The notes under the pieces: generated by a model
The model's input: only the letters and a program-made list of their open reading frames with translations
Databases searched by the model: none
What the model was told of the DNA's origin: nothing
Part shown: positions 52,079-61,352 of the stretch, in pieces
Numbering within the stretch: position 1 is the first letter of the stretch
Layout: every line of letters starts with the position of its first letter
From: an uncultured Schlesneria sp.
GTDB taxonomy: Bacteria > Planctomycetota > Planctomycetia > Planctomycetales > Planctomycetaceae
Reading direction: 5' to 3'
DNA length: 64,000 nt
NCBI GenBank assembly: GCA_903871875.1
Contig: CAIQIR010000137.1
Coordinates: 98,641-162,640, forward strand
Program-made: the position numbers and the translations under genes

Positions 52079-53497
52079 TTAGCCCCGCAGCAGTTCACTG
52101 ATTGGTTGGCCGGACGGCAGAATGGGCATCGGACGACCGCGGTAATCGGGAAAGGATTCCGTAAAATCGATTCCCAGATGACGATAGACGGTGGCCCAAA
52201 GATCGTTGGGGGTCAGCGGTCGGTCGGTGGGATGTTCGCCTTTAGTATTGGTGGCGCCCACGACTTGACCGGTTCTCATACCGCCGCCGGCCATGATCAA
52301 CGACATCGATTGAGGCCAGTGGTCACGGCCAGGCTGCTTGATCTTCGTCTGGCTGCCGATCGAATTTTCAATGCGCGGGGTCCGCCCGAATTCACCGGTC
52401 ACCAAGACGAGCGTCTTTCGATCCAAGCCTCGCTGGTAAAGATCTTCGATCAACGTGCTGACCGCCTGATCGTAGATCGGCAAACGGATTTTCAAATCGT
52501 CCCAGATATGACAATTGACGGCATGCGAATCCCAGTTATAGGTCCCTTGCTTCGAGGGCGCGATTCCCGACTGATACGGGTTTTCCATGACCACCGTCAC
52601 AAAGCTGACGCCCGCTTCGACCAGCCGCCGGGCCATCAAAGCCCGTTGTCCCCAGCAATGCCGGCCGTATCGATCGCGCACGGCATCGGGTTCGCGAGTC
52701 AGATCAAACGCCCGCTTGGCTCGGTCGCTGGTCAGCATGCTGACCGCTCGCTGCTGATAGCGGTCCATCGATTCCATCAAATGCGAGGCGTCGATCTGAC
52801 GTTCAATCCGATCAAGCTGCCCCAGCAAGGCCATCCGATCGTCAATGCGATCGTACATGTTTTTCAGCGGGCTGATATTGGGCACGACGAATTTCGGCGA
52901 ATTCGGGTCTCCTTCCACTGTGAATGGCAGATACGACTGACCGAGATACGCGGCCCCTTGCGCGAAGACGTCGCCCGTTCTTCCGCTGGGATTGAACGAA
53001 ACGTAGTTCGGCAGGCCGTTGTTGATCCGTTCGCGAGACTTGGCGACGATCGAACCGGTGGCAGGCGCATCATTCACGGTTTCGACCGGTGTCAACGGAA
53101 TGCGGCCCGTCATCATCCGTTTATGACCACCGCCGTGATCCGCAAAGGTGTGCGACACCGATCGCACAATCGAAAACCGGTCAGCGATCGCAGCCTGCCG
53201 GGGCATCAATTCACAGATGTCCAACCCGGCGACGTTAGTGGCGATCGGCTGAAATGCACCGCGATATTCCTGCGGCGCATTGGGTTTCATGTCGTACATG
53301 TCCAGATGCGGCGGTCCACCCGGCAGCCAGACAAAGATCACCGACGTCTCGTGATCAACAATTTTTTGGGCTTCAGCCGCCTGGGCTCGCAGCCGCAGCA
53401 GATCGGGCAGGCTCAGACCGCCGAGACCCAACAGGCCTGCCGAAAGAAATTCGCGGCGTTTCACCGGTCCGTTGCAGTGATGTTGCGAGGCGGCCAT
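52079..53497 (-). CDS. DUF1501 protein with Tat signal
   Basis: A 472-residue planctomycete-type DUF1501 (sulfatase-superfamily-like) protein. The N-terminus has a twin-arginine signal (KRREFLSAGLLGLGGL, residues 13-28). The body has VIFVWLPGGPPHLDMYDMKP, HTFADHGGGHKRMMTGR, SFVTVVMENP, TLVLVTGEFGRTPRIE and GRDHWPQSMSLIMAGGGM. Asp, His and Glu of these motifs may bind metal. Export is by Tat, so it folds in the cytoplasm. Usually encoded beside a DUF1549/DUF1553 partner; here it is alone, divergent from ruvC with a 123-base gap. Confidence 0.94.
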   Translation of the reverse strand: MAASQHHCNGPVKRREFLSAGLLGLGGLSLPDLLRLRAQAAEAQKIVDHETSVIFVWLPGGPPHLDMYDMKPNAPQEYRGAFQPIATNVAGLDICELMPRQAAIADRFSIVRSVSHTFADHGGGHKRMMTGRIPLTPVETVNDAPATGSIVAKSRERINNGLPNYVSFNPSGRTGDVFAQGAAYLGQSYLPFTVEGDPNSPKFVVPNISPLKNMYDRIDDRMALLGQLDRIERQIDASHLMESMDRYQQRAVSMLTSDRAKRAFDLTREPDAVRDRYGRHCWGQRALMARRLVEAGVSFVTVVMENPYQSGIAPSKQGTYNWDSHAVNCHIWDDLKIRLPIYDQAVSTLIEDLYQRGLDRKTLVLVTGEFGRTPRIENSIGSQTKIKQPGRDHWPQSMSLIMAGGGMRTGQVVGATNTKGEHPTDRPLTPNDLWATVYRHLGIDFTESFPDYRGRPMPILPSGQPISELLRG

Positions 53498-53620
53498 GTC
53501 GATTTCCTGATGAGGAATTCCAACTTCAGGTTACCCAACCCAGACCTCTGGCGTCAAAGCCCCTCTTCCAACGCCGTGCGACGGCAGGTACAACCACTCA
53601 AAATTCTGGAGCTGGCACGT

Positions 53621-54169
53621 ATGTCCCCCGTTTCCCCGCATTTTGACGTTTCCGAGCGACCTCAATGCGTCCTGGGTGTCGATCCCGGCTTGAATCGGAC
53701 GGGCTATGCGATTCTTGGACGATCGGCGAGCGGTCCCGTATTGCGAGAAGGAGGCGTCATCCGGTCGACGGCCGATCTGACGCTGGCAGAACGCATTCAC
53801 GAACTGGGCTGCGGCTTGCGGGAAGTGATCGACGAATTCAAACCACAGGTATTGGCGATCGAACAAGTCTTTTCGACATCGAAATTTCCCAAAACGGCCA
53901 TTCTGATGGCGCACGCACGCGGAGCCCTGTTGTTCGCCGCCGCCGATGCCGGAATCCCTGTCGTGCACTACACACCAACACAAGTCAAGCGGCTGCTCAC
54001 GGGCAGCGGCCATGCCTCAAAAGAACAGATCCAGCACGCGATCCGACAGGAACTGAAACTGGAAAAAGTCCTCGAACCAAACGACGTGGCGGACGCGTTC
54101 GCCGTCGCCCTGTGCCACTACCACAGCATGCGCGGCATCGTCCTGGGCAGTTCGATCGACAACCGATAA
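53621..54169 (+). CDS. ruvC: Crossover junction endodeoxyribonuclease RuvC
   Basis: The Holliday-junction resolvase, 182 residues, an RNase H-fold enzyme that cuts recombination junctions. The four acidic catalytic residues are in place: D21 in GVDPGLNRTGYA, E81 in AIEQVF, and D155 and D158 in PNDVADAFAVALCH. ATG 53621 has GGAG about 10 bases upstream; the open frame reaches far upstream but only antisense to the DUF1501 gene. ruvA and ruvB are not adjacent. Confidence 0.95.
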   Translation: MSPVSPHFDVSERPQCVLGVDPGLNRTGYAILGRSASGPVLREGGVIRSTADLTLAERIHELGCGLREVIDEFKPQVLAIEQVFSTSKFPKTAILMAHARGALLFAAADAGIPVVHYTPTQVKRLLTGSGHASKEQIQHAIRQELKLEKVLEPNDVADAFAVALCHYHSMRGIVLGSSIDNR

Positions 54170-54240
54170 CCAAATCCGCTTTCAGCTCTCGACAAGCTCG
54201 GATTCCTTTCCAAAAATGTCGATAACTTTTTTGTCACCAT

Positions 54241-54300
54241 GCAACGCGAAAGCAGCCTGGCGACGCATAACCCCTCATGCGACGCGCGTGAAAATCATTT
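54241..54300 (-). repeat. Stop-codon-associated dispersed repeat, copy 2
   Basis: On the minus strand this reads AATGATTTTCACG, then CGCGTCGCATGAGGGGTTAT, then a looser part ending TTCGCGTTGC. It matches 38941-39000 closely in the first 33 bases. It begins at the stop codon of the NPCBM gene (54295-54297). GCGTCGCAT and ATGCGTCGC within it could form a 9-bp stem with one mismatch around GAGGGGTT. Confidence 0.7.
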
Positions 54301-55503
54301 GACGACGCGGGCGTTGGCGAGGTAGAGGCGGTCGCCGATGTCTCGTTGATCGCTGCCGAAATCGACAAAGATCTCGAATTCGACGATGCCGGTCACGTCG
54401 ATGTCCAAGGACTGTGGCAGGGCGCGGTGGATGATGGCCTTCTCGCCCAACTCCATCGCTTTCACGCTGCCTTTAAATAGTGTCTTCCCATCGCCCTTGA
54501 AGACAACGTCAACATCTCCGTTGGGCACTTCGTCGCCGATCCCCATCACGGCCTGGAAACGTCGGTACTCGCCGCCCAGGCGATATTTCAACAGGGTCTG
54601 CGAGTGAATGGCCAAACCCTTGGCGTACGATTTGTCAGCCAGCGTGATCAGGCTGCCATCGAAATTCTTGTCGCGGCGATATTCGTTCACGGGGAACGAT
54701 CCGGGAATGTCGAAGTACGGCGTCATTTTCACACTGCGCGGCTCAAGGTCGGACAGGTAAGTGACTTTGCCCAGACTGTAGTCGAGCGACTGGAATAACT
54801 CGGATGTGACGTCCAATTCCAGCCCCGAGACCAATCGCGTCTTCCAATTCGTTCCGGTCCAGGCGATCTGTTTGACCGCCAACCGGTCGCCTGAGGCAAG
54901 TTCCAGTTGAGCGATGGCCTTCTTGGCTGACGATTCTCGCTTGGAATAGATCAGGCCAAATACTTTTTCGCGTTTGATCGGGATATTGTCGCCGTCCATT
55001 TGAAACTGCATCGTCGCCTCGTTCAGCGAACCGATGACGCCATCCAGATGATCGAGCACATCGCCTTTGCGCACGGCCACGGCGTCTTTTTTGAGCGGCC
55101 TTTCGGTCAACAGCGTCCATTCCGCATCGACTTTGGGATCAAGAGCGGCGAGTCGGATGCTGGTGATACTGGCTGTTGGCAATCGTAGCTCACCCAGTTG
55201 GGGATGCAGGATAGTCGCTGCCGTTCCCGACGAGGTGATGGCTTTGACTCGCAGTCGCGAATTGTCCACCAGTCGCACTTCGACCGTGGCATCAGTGGCA
55301 GGAGGTATCGTCGGCCGCATCGATCGCAGCAGCAGCACTTCGCCGATCGGAATCGTGACGGGTTTGGCATCTGCCTTCACCACGACCGCGTCGGGCGAGA
55401 ACGCTTCCAGCGTCCCCTCATACTGCTCGCCAGCCAGCGTCGAAACCTGGATGGTTGGCGTTTGAGCCAACATCAACCAAACGAACAGGCAAAATCCATT
55501 CAT
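54295..55503 (-). CDS. Secreted NPCBM-domain protein
   Basis: A 402-residue protein with a short signal sequence (MNGFCLFVWLMLAQT). The N-terminal part (about 18-240) has beta-rich segments with KPVTIPIGEVLLLR and LGELRLPTASITSIRL, a pattern of scaffold-like domains. The C-terminal part (about 255-400) is an NPCBM (novel putative carbohydrate-binding module) domain: YAKGLAIHSQTLLKYRLGGEYRRFQAVMGIGDE (in parts) and DRLYLANARVV. It probably binds carbohydrate outside the cell. The gene upstream, 24 bases away on the same strand, encodes a Gly-rich secreted protein, so the two form an operon. Confidence 0.85.
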   Translation of the reverse strand: MNGFCLFVWLMLAQTPTIQVSTLAGEQYEGTLEAFSPDAVVVKADAKPVTIPIGEVLLLRSMRPTIPPATDATVEVRLVDNSRLRVKAITSSGTAATILHPQLGELRLPTASITSIRLAALDPKVDAEWTLLTERPLKKDAVAVRKGDVLDHLDGVIGSLNEATMQFQMDGDNIPIKREKVFGLIYSKRESSAKKAIAQLELASGDRLAVKQIAWTGTNWKTRLVSGLELDVTSELFQSLDYSLGKVTYLSDLEPRSVKMTPYFDIPGSFPVNEYRRDKNFDGSLITLADKSYAKGLAIHSQTLLKYRLGGEYRRFQAVMGIGDEVPNGDVDVVFKGDGKTLFKGSVKAMELGEKAIIHRALPQSLDIDVTGIVEFEIFVDFGSDQRDIGDRLYLANARVVK

Positions 55504-55527
55504 CGTGACCCCGATCCTCGCACTGTC

Positions 55528-56571
55528 TTACTTCTTCTTGGCCGCTCGAGTGGCCAGCTTTTTTGTATACTTTTCGATGGCCTGTTCGTAGTGCGAGGGG
55601 AAATTTTTGTTGAGATCGTTTTTGGCTTTGGTCAAATCCTTTTCGGGCAGGTTGCCCCAACTGCCTTTATTGTCGAATCGTTTTTTGTCCGTTTCCCCCG
55701 GAGCTTCTGCCCCTTTGACGCTGCTGTCGTCGGCCCCGCCACCCGGATTGTTCGAGTTGCCACCCTGACCACCGCCGCCGCCCCCACCCTGTTGCTGTTC
55801 GATCTTCTTGATGATCTCGTCCAGGTTGGAAATGATTCGCTCCTGAATCCCCTGCACCTTTTCGCCCGCGCGTCCCAGTTCCAGGCGACGTTCTGAATCG
55901 GCCATCAACCGGGCGATCTCATCCAGCGATTTTTCCTGCAAGCCTTTGAGATCGGTCTGCATCAAAGTCGCGGTCGCCGAATAGCGGACGGGAACCTGTT
56001 CGGTATTCGTCAACAGCTGGTCAATAGCGTCCAACGCGGGTTTCAGTTCCAGCATCCCCTGGGCGGCAACCGCCTGAAAGAAGAACAGTGAAGCCGGGTC
56101 GACCACTTGCCGGCCGTCGGTACTTTTCAAAATGTCCCAGGCTTCATCGAACAGGCGGCGTTCGACCAGATACCGGCCGTAGAACAAGTTCATATTCGCG
56201 CGAAAGAATGGGCCGCGATTCGGTTGGTTCAGGATTTCGACATGCGGCGTCACCAACCCGCTGGGCGGCTGATTGCACTCGCGAACCAGTTTCATCACGT
56301 CGGCATCGACCAGGGCAAACGATTGGACGACCAGTTCCAGCAGACGATCCGGTGTTACGGAGGCGTCGATTCCCGCCCACAGCCCTTCGATCTGTTGTCG
56401 CACGGCCGGTGCCACATTTTGCTCGTTCAGCCAAGCCAGCACTCGGGTTCGTACGTCGTCGGATTTGAGCGGGGAAAACACCTCGGTCGCTGCCAGCGCC
56501 GCTGGTGTGGCATTCGCCAGTAAGAGAACTCCTAAACCCAGAACCACGACCCCGGTTGCGATTCGGTTCAT
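55528..56571 (-). CDS. Secreted hypothetical protein with Gly-rich linker
   Basis: I do not recognise this 347-residue protein. It has a signal sequence (GVVVLGLGVLLLANATPAALA), a helical middle (about 40-245) that looks like tetratricopeptide-type repeats (NLFYGRYLVERRLFDEAWDIL, FFFQAVAAQGMLELKPALDAI), a coiled stretch before a run of seven Gly in QQQGGGGGGGQGG, then a polar Ser/Asn/Asp region and a Lys-rich C-terminus (KKLATRAAKKK). It lies 24 bases upstream of the NPCBM-domain gene in one operon, so both may act at the cell surface. Confidence 0.75.
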   Translation of the reverse strand: MNRIATGVVVLGLGVLLLANATPAALAATEVFSPLKSDDVRTRVLAWLNEQNVAPAVRQQIEGLWAGIDASVTPDRLLELVVQSFALVDADVMKLVRECNQPPSGLVTPHVEILNQPNRGPFFRANMNLFYGRYLVERRLFDEAWDILKSTDGRQVVDPASLFFFQAVAAQGMLELKPALDAIDQLLTNTEQVPVRYSATATLMQTDLKGLQEKSLDEIARLMADSERRLELGRAGEKVQGIQERIISNLDEIIKKIEQQQGGGGGGGQGGNSNNPGGGADDSSVKGAEAPGETDKKRFDNKGSWGNLPEKDLTKAKNDLNKNFPSHYEQAIEKYTKKLATRAAKKK

Positions 56572-56894
56572 AACGGTCCTTCGATTGACATGAGCCCCGA
56601 TGCTACTCGCCCCTCGCCATCGTCGACGAAGTGACTGCTCTCACAAGACGAAACGACTGAACGACGGTCCCGTAAGTATAACCACGTGGCAATCACAGAG
56701 GAAATAGGCGTCTTGATTCCGCTGCGGATATCTGAAGGAATACAGGAAAATCGTCCGTTGATTTCTGAGTATCCGGCAGGCTGAGACAACCCGTCAAATG
56801 CGTTCAACACAGACAGTAATTGGCACCTTTTGGCCAAATCGGATCGGAAAGGGGGCGTCTGTCCTGCGAGACGGCGTTTGGCAGCAGATCACAA
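56572..56894. other. Intergenic region, no supported gene
   Basis: 323 bases downstream of the dimethylformamidase-like gene and upstream of the Gly-rich secreted protein (both minus strand). No RNA, repeat or convincing small ORF seen. The promoter of the secreted-protein operon should lie in its left part. Confidence 0.4.
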
Positions 56895-58481
56895 TCATTC
56901 CAGGAACCGACGGATGGCGTTGTCAGTGATCTGAGCGACCTGTTCATCCACCGGCAGGCTACTGACCCACGAAATTGAGCCGACCGAAAACACTCCGCCG
57001 CCGTGCGGGGTGTCGAAATGAACCAGATGAGCGCCGCCGCCATCCGGGTTCAGCCCCTGGGCCAGGAGTCGAGTATTTTTCGGTGAACTAGGCGAAATCT
57101 TGTCAGTTTCATGACCGGACGCTCCTCCGGGGCAGCGCCGATGCAGGGATTTCATCCCAAACAGGTCGCCATTCTTGAGTCCCGTATGCTCGAAGGCCCA
57201 GTGGCTGGCATCGACAACCTGATAGGGAGCACCTGTCATGGCGCCCGGCGGAGTGAACACCACGCCGACGAGATTAGCTTCTGATTCGTGACGCAAGGCC
57301 AGGCGACTTTCCGCCCCGACGCCTGCGACGTCCAGCCCTGTAATCTGCCCATTGTGGACTCGCATAGACGAACCGGACAGTTCGACTTCGCAGTTCAGAC
57401 CGTTCCCCCCGAGATACAGCAATCGTCCCCCTGCCTGAAAGACCCATTGCTTGACCCGGTCATACATTCGGCGCGTCCAGTATTCGGGATGAACGGCGGT
57501 GATCAACGCGCGATAGGCGGACAGGTCGAGCGTTCCGTCGTCGAGTTGCGTCTCGGCATAGTAGTCGTAGGATCGCCCCCGGTTTTCCAGCCACCCCAGC
57601 AGCCGCCATTCGGCGGGAGCCAGATGACAGGCTTGCCGCCCCTGAATCGGATCGGTGATTTGCTCGTCGAAATCGAGATGATTGAACGGTTCGGGGCGAT
57701 CAAACGATAGCGGCGCGTACGACGCGCAATTCCACGTCATATGCTCGGCATCGGCATAGCGTTTCAGGTCGTACCGCGAGTTGACGGTAGGAACCGGCGG
57801 GAATTCGTCGGCATGGATGTAGTTGCTGCGTCCTCCAAAACTGTTGTAGACGTTCCAGGTGATGTTGCTGGCCAGGACGGCCAAAGGGGCCGTCGGTTGC
57901 TGCGGCGCGACGATCCAGGGGAAGGCAAACGTCGATCCCGACGGGGTGCGGGCTCGGAAATAGTAGAGCCCGCTTCGCTCGGGGGCGGCAACAAACTGCT
58001 TGTGGGTCGGGCTGCAATAGCCGACCTTGTTCCATTCCACGCCTGTCTGCGTGTAGTCGCCGTCGGGTGTGACCTGCATCGTCGCGCGCGGCCCATGTTC
58101 GTCATGCCAACCAAGACTGCGGACAAACTCGGGAACCCAACCGTAACGCCACAGCTCCAGGTGATATTGCTCGACGGAGTGCACTCGAAATTCGCCAGGT
58201 TCCCCACTGCGAGCCCACTTCGGCCAGACATAGCCGCTCAGCCCGTCGCTCAATAGCCGAAATTGATGGGGCCGGGCGGTCGGCAATTCGATCTGACTTC
58301 GTTTGGCGCCGTAACCCGGTCGCTGCAGCGTGACCGTATAAGTTCCCGAAGGCGCATCGACGTAAACCGCCCCTGTCGCCCGCGATCTCGCTTCCCACGA
58401 TTCGCCGCGCGCGTTGACGAATTCGAGCGCTACGTCCACCAGGGCGACATAACGTTCGTCACTGACATAACCGACCAACAT
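56895..58481 (-). CDS. N,N-dimethylformamidase large-subunit-like protein
   Basis: A 528-residue protein whose C-terminal two thirds match the N,N-dimethylformamidase beta-subunit family. An N-terminal beta-sandwich of the Ig/carboxypeptidase-regulatory type (about 5-75, TYTVTLQRPGYGAKR) precedes the main part, with WNVYNSFGGRSNYI, HLAPAEWRLLGWLENRG, YDYYAETQLDDG, VHPEYWTRRMYDRVKQWV and GGRLLYLGGNG. The C-terminal PHGGGVFSVGSISW segment is also typical. No signal peptide. The small subunit of true dimethylformamidase is not nearby, so the amide substrate is unknown. Confidence 0.82.
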   Translation of the reverse strand: MLVGYVSDERYVALVDVALEFVNARGESWEARSRATGAVYVDAPSGTYTVTLQRPGYGAKRSQIELPTARPHQFRLLSDGLSGYVWPKWARSGEPGEFRVHSVEQYHLELWRYGWVPEFVRSLGWHDEHGPRATMQVTPDGDYTQTGVEWNKVGYCSPTHKQFVAAPERSGLYYFRARTPSGSTFAFPWIVAPQQPTAPLAVLASNITWNVYNSFGGRSNYIHADEFPPVPTVNSRYDLKRYADAEHMTWNCASYAPLSFDRPEPFNHLDFDEQITDPIQGRQACHLAPAEWRLLGWLENRGRSYDYYAETQLDDGTLDLSAYRALITAVHPEYWTRRMYDRVKQWVFQAGGRLLYLGGNGLNCEVELSGSSMRVHNGQITGLDVAGVGAESRLALRHESEANLVGVVFTPPGAMTGAPYQVVDASHWAFEHTGLKNGDLFGMKSLHRRCPGGASGHETDKISPSSPKNTRLLAQGLNPDGGGAHLVHFDTPHGGGVFSVGSISWVSSLPVDEQVAQITDNAIRRFLE

Positions 58482-58677
58482 ACCACGGTCTCACAATTGG
58501 GATACAAATCGGCGCAGACGACGGATGACTACGCAGCGATCGCGGTCAATCGACCGCACCTCGCTTGCTGCACCTGCCGAGCAGCGTAACAATCACTTTC
58601 CTCGCTTTGCCAGCGACGACCTGCCGCTCAGAAGGTTGGCTGCAATCACAATTGGCCGCTCGAAGAAGGAACAGGTC

Positions 58678-60018
58678 ATGCCTGACACGCCCCCGGACCG
58701 CACCGCAGTCGACCTTTCGGCCGACTCACCACCGACAAAAACCCGGTTCGTTGTGTTGAGCGTGCTCTGCCTGTTGTCGGGTGTGCTGTATCTGGATCGC
58801 ATCTGTATCTCGCAAGCGTTGCCGTCGATCAAAGCCGACTTGAAACTGTCGAACACGGAAACCAGCTATGTGCTGATGGCGTTTACGCTGGCCTATGGAC
58901 TGTTCGAAGTTCCCACCGGGCGTTGGGGCGACCTGATCGGCGGACGACGGGTGCTGACGCGAATCTCGCTGTGGTGGTCGGCGTTCACCGCTCTGACAGG
59001 AGCCTGCATCGGCTTGTGGTCGATCCTGATCGTGCGATTTCTGTTTGGAGCAGGAGAAGCGGGAGCCTTCCCCAACGTCGCGCGGGTGCTGTCACGCTGG
59101 TTTCCCGACGCCGAACGCGGGCGAGCCCAAGGTGTCTTGCTCGCCGCCTCCCAGGCGGGCGGAGCAATCGCACCGTATCTGGCCGCACTCTTGATCCGAG
59201 ACATCGGCTGGCGCTGGACATTTGTGGCATTTGGTGGCGTCGGCGCTGTCTGGGCTGCGGGTTTCTGGTCCTGGTTTCGCGATGATCCGGCGGCTCATCC
59301 GGCCGTCAACTCGGCCGAAGCGAGATTGATCGGCCGACGAGTCACCTCCGGCAATGTGCACACGGCCATTCCCTGGGCGGCCGTGGTCAGAAACCCCAGT
59401 GTCTGGTTTCTCAGCCTGATCATGGCGCTGGGATCATTCAATAGTTACCTCTATTTTTCTTGGTTTCCCACGTACCTGATCGAAGGCCGGGGGGTCGACA
59501 AGACCACTGCCGGAATGATGGCGTCGCTGGTCCTCGTCTTTTCGGCCATCGGCACGTTCCTTGGAGGAATCCTGCTGGACCTGATCGTCGCGGGAAACAG
59601 TGCGACGCGTCGCCGGGTGTTGGGTGGTTCCATCTTTTTTTTGGCCGCGCTGTTCTTGGCGTGCGCCTTATCGACACAAGATCCCTGGCTGGCGGCGTTC
59701 TTGACAGCGATGTCGTGCTTCATGACACAGGCGACACAGCCGCTGTGGTGGTCTTGCACGATCGGGATCAGCGGCAAGCACGTGGGTGCCCTGTTCGGTT
59801 TGATGAATTCAGTGGGCGTGTTCGGAGCCCTCAGTTCCCAGTATCTGGTCGGCGCCGTCGCGGACTGGCTGGGAAAACAGGGCTATTCCGGACGGACCCA
59901 GTGGGATCCGATTTTCTACGTGAATGTGGGCGTATTAGTCGTCGCCGGGTTGATGTGGTCATCGTTCCGATTCGTTCCCGTCGAACCTCTCGAAGAACCT
60001 GTCGCAAACGAAGGTTGA
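58678..60018 (+). CDS. MFS transporter (anion:cation symporter type)
   Basis: A 446-residue twelve-helix major facilitator protein. The first helix VVLSVLCLLSGVLYLDRICI carries the DR typical of the organic-anion/hexuronate group. GRWGDLIGGRRVL is the loop 2-3 signature and RFLFGAGEAGAFPNVARVLSRWFP (in parts) is the hallmark of the anion:cation symporter family. ATG 58678 has AAGGAACAGG upstream; the longer frame from 58525 lacks a site. It lies 79 bases upstream of the B12/GTPase gene and may import the acid used by that pathway. Confidence 0.9.
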   Translation: MPDTPPDRTAVDLSADSPPTKTRFVVLSVLCLLSGVLYLDRICISQALPSIKADLKLSNTETSYVLMAFTLAYGLFEVPTGRWGDLIGGRRVLTRISLWWSAFTALTGACIGLWSILIVRFLFGAGEAGAFPNVARVLSRWFPDAERGRAQGVLLAASQAGGAIAPYLAALLIRDIGWRWTFVAFGGVGAVWAAGFWSWFRDDPAAHPAVNSAEARLIGRRVTSGNVHTAIPWAAVVRNPSVWFLSLIMALGSFNSYLYFSWFPTYLIEGRGVDKTTAGMMASLVLVFSAIGTFLGGILLDLIVAGNSATRRRVLGGSIFFLAALFLACALSTQDPWLAAFLTAMSCFMTQATQPLWWSCTIGISGKHVGALFGLMNSVGVFGALSSQYLVGAVADWLGKQGYSGRTQWDPIFYVNVGVLVVAGLMWSSFRFVPVEPLEEPVANEG

Positions 60019-60097
60019 TTGTCGACGTAATATTTCATTAGCAAACTCGGTATGGTGTGGATGCACGGCGAGGTTCTCTTGGTGGGGGATTCTTGAC

Positions 60098-61261
60098 ATG
60101 TCGGAAACGTCACCGTCCGAAAATCGAGCCAACGCCGCTCTGATCGGCACCCGCGTGGTCCTGGCCAAAGTGGGGCTCGATGGCCATGATCGCGGCGTGA
60201 AGGTGGTCGCACGCGGATTGCGCGATGCGGGTTTTCATGTGATCTATAGTGGCCTATGGCAATCGCCCGAAGCGGTCGCGCAAATTGTCGCCGACGAAGA
60301 TGCCGCCTGGCTGGGCATCAGTTTGCTGAACGGTGCCCATCTGACCTTGATCCCTCGCGTCGTGGCGGCATTGCACCACATTGGACGAGCCGACGTCGGG
60401 TTGATCGTCGGAGGGATCGTCCCGCCCGCCGATATTCCCACACTGAAAGCGGCTGGCGTGCGCCTGGTCTTCGGCCCGGGGACCACCATCGACGAAATCA
60501 CTCAGGCCTTGTCGCCGCCGCCAGAAACGCCGCTTGATCTCGACTTGTTGTGCAAGCAGAGTCACCAGCACGATCATGTCTCCATCGCCCGCCTGTTGAC
60601 TGCCGCGTCGAGTGCCCGGGACGGGGAAGCCATTCGTACCCGTTTCGCGGCGACCGATCCTCAAGCGACGACAATGCGGCGAATTGCCGTGACCGGCAGT
60701 CCCGGGGTAGGAAAAAGCACCTTGATCGCGGGATTGATCAAATCGTTTCGCCAACGTTCGTCCTGTCGCCTGGCCGTACTGGCTTGCGATCCCCAAAGTC
60801 CGGTGACCGGCGGAGCCTTGCTGGGCGATCGCCTGCGGATGGCCGATTCTGTTCCGCATGACAATCTGTTCATCCGCAGTCTGGCTACGCCGAGCGGTCT
60901 ACAGGGCCTTGCTCCGAATCTGGATGTCATGGAACGAATTCTCGCCTGGTCCGGGTTTGATCTTTTGATTATCGAAACAGTGGGTATCGGTCAGGGAGAA
61001 ATCGCTGTTCGTGAGCTGGCCGATCAGGTCGTTCTGGTGCTGCAACCACAGACGGGCGACTCCGTCCAATGGGACAAGGCGGGATTGTGGGAACTGGCCG
61101 ATCTGATCGTCGTGCAGAAGTGCGATCTGCCGGGCGCTGACGGCATGCTGGCGGATCTGCGTGAACATCTGACTCGCGCGGACGGTTCGGCATCACCAAT
61201 TATCGGAGTGAGTTCGCATACTCGCGCCGGGTGGGATCAGTTGATCACCAGTTTGGGATAG
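60098..61261 (+). CDS. B12-binding mutase domain fused to MeaB-type GTPase
   Basis: A 387-residue fusion. Residues about 17-140 are the cobalamin-binding domain of methylmalonyl-CoA-type mutases: GLDGHDRGVKVVARGL with the axial His30, GISLLNGAH, and VGGIVPPADIP with GPGTTIDEI. Residues about 190-387 are a MeaB/ArgK-type P-loop GTPase: Walker A GSPGVGKSTL (200-208), DPQSPVTGGALLGDRLRM, ETVGIGQGEIAV. MeaB protects and repairs the mutase. In IcmF all three parts are fused; here the catalytic mutase barrel is missing and must be encoded elsewhere. The neighbours are a carboxyltransferase and an AtuA-type gene, so acyl-CoA catabolism is likely. Confidence 0.9.
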   Translation: MSETSPSENRANAALIGTRVVLAKVGLDGHDRGVKVVARGLRDAGFHVIYSGLWQSPEAVAQIVADEDAAWLGISLLNGAHLTLIPRVVAALHHIGRADVGLIVGGIVPPADIPTLKAAGVRLVFGPGTTIDEITQALSPPPETPLDLDLLCKQSHQHDHVSIARLLTAASSARDGEAIRTRFAATDPQATTMRRIAVTGSPGVGKSTLIAGLIKSFRQRSSCRLAVLACDPQSPVTGGALLGDRLRMADSVPHDNLFIRSLATPSGLQGLAPNLDVMERILAWSGFDLLIIETVGIGQGEIAVRELADQVVLVLQPQTGDSVQWDKAGLWELADLIVVQKCDLPGADGMLADLREHLTRADGSASPIIGVSSHTRAGWDQLITSLG

Positions 61262-61352
61262 GTGCCGATCCGGTCGGTCACGCGAATTCCCCTGGCACGG
61301 ACCATCCGATAGAATTCGGACGAACCAACGAACATCAACTTGGAGTTTCGGA

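Noticed and set aside
52106..53620. Long in-frame upstream extension of ruvC
   Set aside because: It lies antisense to the DUF1501 gene. RuvC homology and a ribosome site begin at 53621.
55740..55800. Gly/Gln/Asn run as a possible sequencing artefact or microsatellite
   Set aside because: The codons vary within the Gly run and the frame stays open on both sides, so it is a real low-complexity linker.
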